Assembly (NCBI RefSeq): GCF_008632955.1
Contig: NZ_CP043959.1
Coordinates: 5,766,001-5,830,000, forward strand
DNA length: 64,000 bases
DNA from: Streptomyces tendae
GTDB lineage: Bacteria; Actinomycetota; Actinomycetes; Streptomycetales; Streptomycetaceae
Direction: 5' to 3'
In this document: positions 61,495 to 64,000 of the stretch, one piece after another
Layout: every line of letters starts with the position of its first letter
How positions within the stretch are numbered: the first letter of the stretch is position 1
The notes under the pieces: model-generated
Database searches by the model: none
What the model was told of the DNA's origin: nothing
Seen by the model: only the letters and a program-made list of their open reading frames with translations
Made by a program: the position numbers and the translations under genes

Positions 61495-64000
61495 GGGTCG
61501 AGAGGGAGGCGGGCGGTACGGGCGGACCGGGCAGCCAGGGGGCGCCCGCGGGCGTGACGGCGGGGACGGCCTGTCAGCGCCCCGAGTGCGAGGGCGCCTA
61601 CGAGGACGTCGGTGGCGGCGAGCTGTACTGCGACACGTGCGGTCTCGCCCCGGTGGTGTCGCCGACGGGCCTGGTGGTCTCGCCTCCGACCGGCGTCACG
61701 GCGGGCGGCCGGGACTCGCGGGGCTCGGAGAGTGCCCGCGCGGGCGGCGGCGGCAGCGCGCGCAGCGGCCGCAGCTCCCGTACGTCGTCGCAGTCGTCGA
61801 AGTCCCGCCGCTCGGTGTCCGGCCGGCTCTCCCGCTCGCTGTCGGGCCGGACGGCCACGGGCCGCTCGGTGTCGGTGCGCAGCTCCGGCACCGGCGCGGG
61901 CAGCTCGGGGCGGGGGCGGCTGGGCGCGGGCCTGGTGCAGGTGCCGGCGATCCCGCGGCCGGATCCGCGGCGGATGGTGCTGGACGACCCGGAGGTGCCC
62001 GAGCGCAAGCGGTTCTGCTCGCGTTCGGACTGCGGGGCGCCGGTGGGCCGGGCCCGCAGCGGCCGGGCGGGACGCACGGAAGGGTTCTGCACCAAGTGCG
62101 GCCACCCGTACTCGTTCGTGCCGAAGCTGCGGGCCGGGGACGTGGTGCACGGCCAGTACGAGGTGGTGGGCTGCCTGGCGCACGGCGGGCTCGGCTGGAT
62201 CTACCTCGCGGTGGACCGTGCCGTGTCCGACCGCTGGGTGGTCCTCAAGGGTCTCCTCGACACCGGTGACCAGGACGCGATGGCGGCGGCCATCTCCGAG
62301 CGCCGGTTCCTCGCGGAGATCGAGCACGCCAACATCGTGCGGATCTACAACTTCGTGGAGCACCTCGACCAGCGCACCGGCTCCCTCGACGGCTACATCG
62401 TCATGGAGTACGTCGGCGGCAAGTCGCTGAAGGAGATCGCCAACGCCCGCCGCACACCGGAGGGCAGGCGCGACCCGCTGCCGGTGGAGCAGGCCTGCGC
62501 GTACGGCATCGAGGCGCTGGAGGCGCTCGGCCATCTGCACAGCCGCAACCTGCTCTACTGCGACTTCAAGGTGGACAACGCGATCCAGACCGAGGACCAG
62601 CTCAAGCTGATCGACATGGGCGCGGTGCGCCGGATGGACGACGAGGAGTCGGCCATCTACGGCACGGTCGGCTACCAGGCGCCGGAGGTCGCCGAGGCGG
62701 GCCCGTCGGTGGCGTCCGACCTGTACACGGTCGCCCGCACGCTGGCCGTCCTCACCTTCGACTTCCAGGGGTACACGAACGTCTACGCGGACTCCCTGCC
62801 CGACCCGGACAACATCGAGGTGTTCCGGCAGTACGAGTCCTTCTACCGGCTCCTGGTGCGGGCCACCGACCCGGACCCGGCGCGCCGGTTCGCCTCCGCG
62901 CAGGAGATGGCCGAGCAGCTCACGGGCGTGCTGCGGGAGGTCGTCTCGCTCCAGTCGGGGCAGGCGCGCCCGGCGCTGTCGACCCTGTTCGGGCCGGAAG
63001 TGCGGGTGACGGACACGGAGTTGTTCCCCGCGCCGGCCGGTGACGTCTCCCGGCTCGGCGCCCGCCCTCCCCGGGGCCGCAGGGGCGCGCCCGCCCTGCC
63101 CGCCGGAGCGGCACCTCTTCCTCCTGCCGTCGGCCCCGCCCCGGCCACCCCCGCCCTGGTCAAGCCCGTGGACTGTGCGACGGCGGCCCTCGCGCTGCCC
63201 GTCCCGCACGTCCAGTCCTCCGACCCCAACGCCGGTTTCCTCGCCGGTCTGCTGACGTCCGCGCCGGCCGAGCTGGTCCACGCGCTGGCCGCGGCGCCCG
63301 GCCCGTCGACGGAGACCCGGCTGCGCGAGGTGCGGGCCCGGCTGGAGACGGGTGAGTGGCACACCGCGCTGGAGGCGCTGCGCGCGCTGGAGGAGCAGGA
63401 CCCCGACGACTGGCGGGTGGTCTGGTACCGGGGCATCGCCGCCCTGGTCACCGGGGACCACGAGGGCGCCGCGCTCGCCTTCGACGCCGTCTACGACGCC
63501 TTCCCGGGCGAGATCGCGCCGAAGCTGGCGCTGGGCGTGTGCGCCGAGGTGCTGGGCCAGTTGGACAACGCCGCCGAGTACTACCGCCTCGTGTGGTCGA
63601 CCGACCCGAGCCATGTGAGCGCCGCGTTCGGGCTGGCCCGGGTGCGCCTGGCGGCCGGGGACCGGCGGGGCGCCGTACACACGCTGGAGTCGGTGCCGGA
63701 GTCCTCCATCCACTACACCGCCGCCCGCGTGGCGGCGGTCCGGGCGCGGCTGCGCGGGCGGACGGTCACCGCCGCCGACGCGCCGTACCTGGACGACCTG
63801 ACGGCCGCCGCCGGGCAGGTCGAGGCCCTGGAGTCGTACGGTCTGGATCCGGCGCGCCGCGAGCTGTTGGCGGCGGAGGTCCTCGGTTGCGGACTGGACT
63901 GGGTACTCTCCGGGGGCCAGGGTTCCGCTCCTCCCGCCGCCGGGGGGCGGACGCTGCTCGGCAGCGGCCTGGACGAGCGTGGCCTGCGCTTCGGTCTGGA
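61491..64000 (+). CDS. pknG: PknG-like serine/threonine protein kinase (3' end beyond window)
   Basis: At least 836 codons are present. The N-terminus has Cys pairs (CQRPEC, YCDTCG) before a Ser/Arg-rich linker. A rubredoxin-like zinc part follows (CSRSDC...FCTKCGHPY). The kinase domain has glycine loop AHGGLGWIYLA, Lys253 (VVLKGL), catalytic Asp358 in YCDFKVDN, and Asp375 in LIDMGA, where DFG is DMG. A linker and a TPR region start near 610. This is the PknG layout. It is probably soluble and targets a GarA/OdhI-like regulator. The ATG overlaps the preceding stop codon. Confidence 0.93.
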   Translation, partial: MRVEREAGGTGGPGSQGAPAGVTAGTACQRPECEGAYEDVGGGELYCDTCGLAPVVSPTGLVVSPPTGVTAGGRDSRGSESARAGGGGSARSGRSSRTSSQSSKSRRSVSGRLSRSLSGRTATGRSVSVRSSGTGAGSSGRGRLGAGLVQVPAIPRPDPRRMVLDDPEVPERKRFCSRSDCGAPVGRARSGRAGRTEGFCTKCGHPYSFVPKLRAGDVVHGQYEVVGCLAHGGLGWIYLAVDRAVSDRWVVLKGLLDTGDQDAMAAAISERRFLAEIEHANIVRIYNFVEHLDQRTGSLDGYIVMEYVGGKSLKEIANARRTPEGRRDPLPVEQACAYGIEALEALGHLHSRNLLYCDFKVDNAIQTEDQLKLIDMGAVRRMDDEESAIYGTVGYQAPEVAEAGPSVASDLYTVARTLAVLTFDFQGYTNVYADSLPDPDNIEVFRQYESFYRLLVRATDPDPARRFASAQEMAEQLTGVLREVVSLQSGQARPALSTLFGPEVRVTDTELFPAPAGDVSRLGARPPRGRRGAPALPAGAAPLPPAVGPAPATPALVKPVDCATAALALPVPHVQSSDPNAGFLAGLLTSAPAELVHALAAAPGPSTETRLREVRARLETGEWHTALEALRALEEQDPDDWRVVWYRGIAALVTGDHEGAALAFDAVYDAFPGEIAPKLALGVCAEVLGQLDNAAEYYRLVWSTDPSHVSAAFGLARVRLAAGDRRGAVHTLESVPESSIHYTAARVAAVRARLRGRTVTAADAPYLDDLTAAAGQVEALESYGLDPARRELLAAEVLGCGLDWVLSGGQGSAPPAAGGRTLLGSGLDERGLRFGL

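Overview
The window is very GC-rich with codons ending almost always in G or C. Gene content, gene order and leader peptides all point to a Streptomyces chromosome (core or near-core region). The stretch trigger factor / Nei2-type glycosylase / RpiB / mycothiol-linked DsbA-like protein / PepN has the same order as tig-nei2-rpiB-Rv2466c-pepN of Mycobacterium tuberculosis, so it is an old actinobacterial neighbourhood. Here it is split by an inserted sulfonate-utilisation block.

Layout. 0-9 kb: start of tig, tRNA-Pro and tRNA-Gly, an acyltransferase-3 membrane protein, an HD hydrolase resembling small (p)ppGpp hydrolases, a membrane-anchored SpoIIE-type phosphatase, an Eis-type acetyltransferase, nei and rpiB, and an amino acid permease. 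9-18 kb: bioY; then two short Cys-containing leader peptides around a ROK regulator, followed by a sulfonate ABC transporter, a flavin monooxygenase and a TauD dioxygenase; then a second, homologous amino acid permease. 18-26 kb: DsbA-like protein, pepN copy 1, an AbiEi/DUF559-type protein, a serine hydrolase, a Nudix hydrolase, a 0.65-kb degenerate repeat tract and a CGNR regulator. 26-37 kb: a large secreted subtilase; an ECF sigma factor with a membrane partner whose frame is broken twice inside 60-bp tandem repeats; asd; a DUF1203 protein; pepN copy 2. 36-50 kb: TetR/oxidoreductase pair, MarR, CPBP protease, a two-component system, malQ with a small repeat protein, a secreted GH84-like enzyme, an HNH nuclease and MscS. 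50-57 kb: a complete csnR-EFGHK-like operon (ROK repressor, ABC importer, GH4 hydrolase, sugar kinase) with a palindromic operator just after its promoter. 57-64 kb: a GlnX-GlnH-(coiled coil)-PknG signalling operon cut by the window end.

The systems work as units. The sulfonate block imports organosulfonates and releases sulfite, and looks controlled by cysteine-sensing leader peptides. The csn-like operon takes up and phosphorylates amino-sugar oligosaccharides. The PknG operon resembles the mycobacterial Asp/Glu-sensing pathway. Most genes are separated by strong GC-rich hairpins, several of them bidirectional.

The main points for follow-up are the leader peptides (10040-10123 and 11459-11494), the doubly frame-shifted 20-residue repeat gene (29932-31330), the repeat tract at about 25060-25730, and the altered catalytic pair in the GH84-like enzyme. 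Functions are read from sequence motifs and remembered families; no database search was run.
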